Shown: positions 5,098 through 5,841 of the stretch, piece by piece
How the letters are laid out: the number at the start of each line of letters is the position of its first letter
Numbering within the stretch: the first letter of the stretch is position 1
Position numbers and translations under genes: made by a program
DNA from: UBA6626 sp963579995
GTDB taxonomy: Bacteria > Planctomycetota > Phycisphaerae > Phycisphaerales > Phycisphaeraceae
DNA: 5,841 nucleotides
Direction: 5' to 3'
Assembly (NCBI GenBank): GCA_963579995.1
Contig: CAUZIY010000184.1
Span: 1 to 5,841, forward strand
Notes under the pieces: model-generated
Seen by the model: the letters and a program-made list of their open reading frames with translations, nothing else
The model's database searches: none
Told to the model about the DNA's origin: nothing

Positions 5098-5128
5098 ACC
5101 GCTGCTATTGAACGATAAAATCAGCGGT
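5098..5128. repeat. 7-bp inverted repeat between CPXCG gene and next ORF
   Basis: ACCGCTG (5098-5104) pairs with CAGCGGT (5122-5128) across a 17-nt AT-rich spacer. It lies 15 nt after the CPXCG stop and abuts the ATG at 5130. It could be a weak terminator or a structure that hides the start; there is no T-tract. Confidence 0.3.
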
Positions 5129-5129
5129 C

Positions 5130-5513
5130 ATGACGGCGTGGAATCAAATTTCCTATCAGTTGATGAGCGGACGTCACTTGACGATTCGTTGCGATGGGAA
5201 CTTTGAAGATGGAACCACATTCGGGGGTCCCATGGTCTATGGGCATGGGACCGGCGACAGCAGGAAGGGATTGTCGGGCAATCTGTTTTACTATCAGACA
5301 CTGCGCGCCAATGAGGTATTTGGCATGCTGGATGGTAAGCAGCGGAAGCTCGCACTGCTCGATAAGGCTCCGAGAGCATCATACGTAAAGATCAACCCCC
5401 CGGAAGCAAAACGCCCGGATATCCTCATCAGTGAATTCTCCCGAGACCAGAAGCAACTTGTTCGAAATGTGATGAATGATCTTCTAGCTCCATACCGAGA
5501 GGAAGATGTCTAA
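5130..5513 (+). CDS. DUF3500-like protein fragment (probable truncated gene)
   Basis: Encodes 127 residues resembling the middle to late part of planctomycete DUF3500-type proteins. The landmarks are LMSGRHLTIRCDG (11-23), FGGPMVYGHG (31-40), ANEVFGMLDGKQRKLALL (60-77) and LISEFSRDQKQLVRNVMNDL, then LAPYREEDV (99-127). Full members are roughly 300 or more residues, with an N-terminal signal or Tat region and further sequence after the position where this one stops, so both ends appear missing. A TAA at 5115 blocks extension upstream, and no Shine-Dalgarno precedes the ATG. Just after EEDV an overlapping ATG (5507) opens a 17-codon frame, MSKKRRHAILTLTEEEA, unlike the family tail. The family has no established biochemical role. 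This looks like a gene fragment whose frame happens to remain open. The family call comes from remembered motif order, not a search. Confidence 0.55.
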   Translation: MTAWNQISYQLMSGRHLTIRCDGNFEDGTTFGGPMVYGHGTGDSRKGLSGNLFYYQTLRANEVFGMLDGKQRKLALLDKAPRASYVKINPPEAKRPDILISEFSRDQKQLVRNVMNDLLAPYREEDV

Positions 5514-5575
5514 GAAGCGGCGACATGCCATCCTCACTCTGACTGAAGAAGAAGCGTGATAGGCCCCCTTTGCGC

Positions 5576-5841
5576 CTAAGCTCGCCTCGCCTGTACAACA
5601 AACTGTGACAACAACGATGCCATCGCAGATGCCACCTGTCCACCCAAGGTGTCCATGGCTCCCTGGGGAAAGCTCTTGGGTGTCCTATGCTCCTGCACCC
5701 GCGTTCTCAGCAACGTATTGGCATAGGCAAACCGGTGTGACCTGATGTCTGGAGTCGGGTATTGGTCCAGGTGGATTGCGGTGATCACCAGGCGTGTCAG
5801 GATTCTTTTGGTCATCTGGGAGGCCTTGGTGTTCAAAGCCT
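5576..5841 (-). CDS. Possible partial gene of unknown function, N-terminus beyond window
   Basis: The minus-strand frame is open from the right window edge to TAG at 5578-5576, giving about 87 residues of a C-terminus. It includes QMTKRILTRLVITAIHLDQY, YPTPDIRSHRFAYANTLL and GGQVASAMASLLSQFVVQAR. The last stretch could be an amphipathic or partly buried helix. Composition looks protein-like and no better frame covers the region on either strand, but I recognise no family and no terminator follows. A chance open frame in non-coding DNA cannot be excluded. Confidence 0.35.
   Translation of the reverse strand, partial: ALNTKASQMTKRILTRLVITAIHLDQYPTPDIRSHRFAYANTLLRTRVQEHRTPKSFPQGAMDTLGGQVASAMASLLSQFVVQARRA

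Noticed and set aside
5641..5682. 8-bp inverted repeat CACCCAAG/CTTGGGTG
   Set aside because: Long 26-nt loop, no T-tract and inside the possible minus-strand coding frame; likely coincidental.

Overview
The window most likely comes from a planctomycete-like bacterium of moderate G+C content. The evidence is a PEP-CTERM exported protein, a small TPR protein, a stand-alone DUF971 protein, a CPXCG zinc-ribbon protein, a DUF3500-like fragment and an integrase tail of a style I associate with Planctomycetes. This is inferred from protein style only; no ribosomal or other marker gene is present. Gene density is low, and gene relics and unexplained DNA lie between the intact genes, so it reads as accessory or eroding chromosome.

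Layout. Positions 1-1362 (minus strand) hold most of selO, encoding a protein AMPylator of the YdiU family; its C-terminus lies beyond the left edge. This stretch is clearly more AT-rich than the rest. It ends just before a perfect 10-bp inverted repeat (1421-1448), after which the DNA becomes GC-richer. Positions 1450-2009 hold no intact gene, only a short possible coding relic and an extended -10 promoter. Next comes a plus-strand pair: a two-repeat TPR protein (2022-2351) and a DUF971 protein with a CxCxxC zinc site (2439-2798). Positions 2799-3103 hold nothing I recognise. A minus-strand gene (4132-3104) encodes a secreted, propeller-like protein with a C-terminal PEP-CTERM sorting tag. 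Its promoter appears to lie inside the next feature.

Positions 4198-4706 are an integration scar. They hold the 3' end of a tyrosine recombinase gene that keeps the catalytic tyrosine, a tRNA/tmRNA T-arm-like sequence in antisense, repeated 18-mers, a possible C-terminal coding relic, and a hairpin. To the right are a complete CPXCG zinc-ribbon gene (4900-5082), a truncated DUF3500-like ORF (5130-5513), and a possible partial minus-strand gene running off the right edge.

The genes do not form one pathway. The TPR/DUF971 pair is the only plausible operon. I found no CRISPR array, complete tRNA, rRNA, intact mobile element or recognisable defence system. The most notable points are the compositionally foreign selO with its palindrome, and the decayed integrase/att site from which the PEP-CTERM gene seems to draw its promoter.
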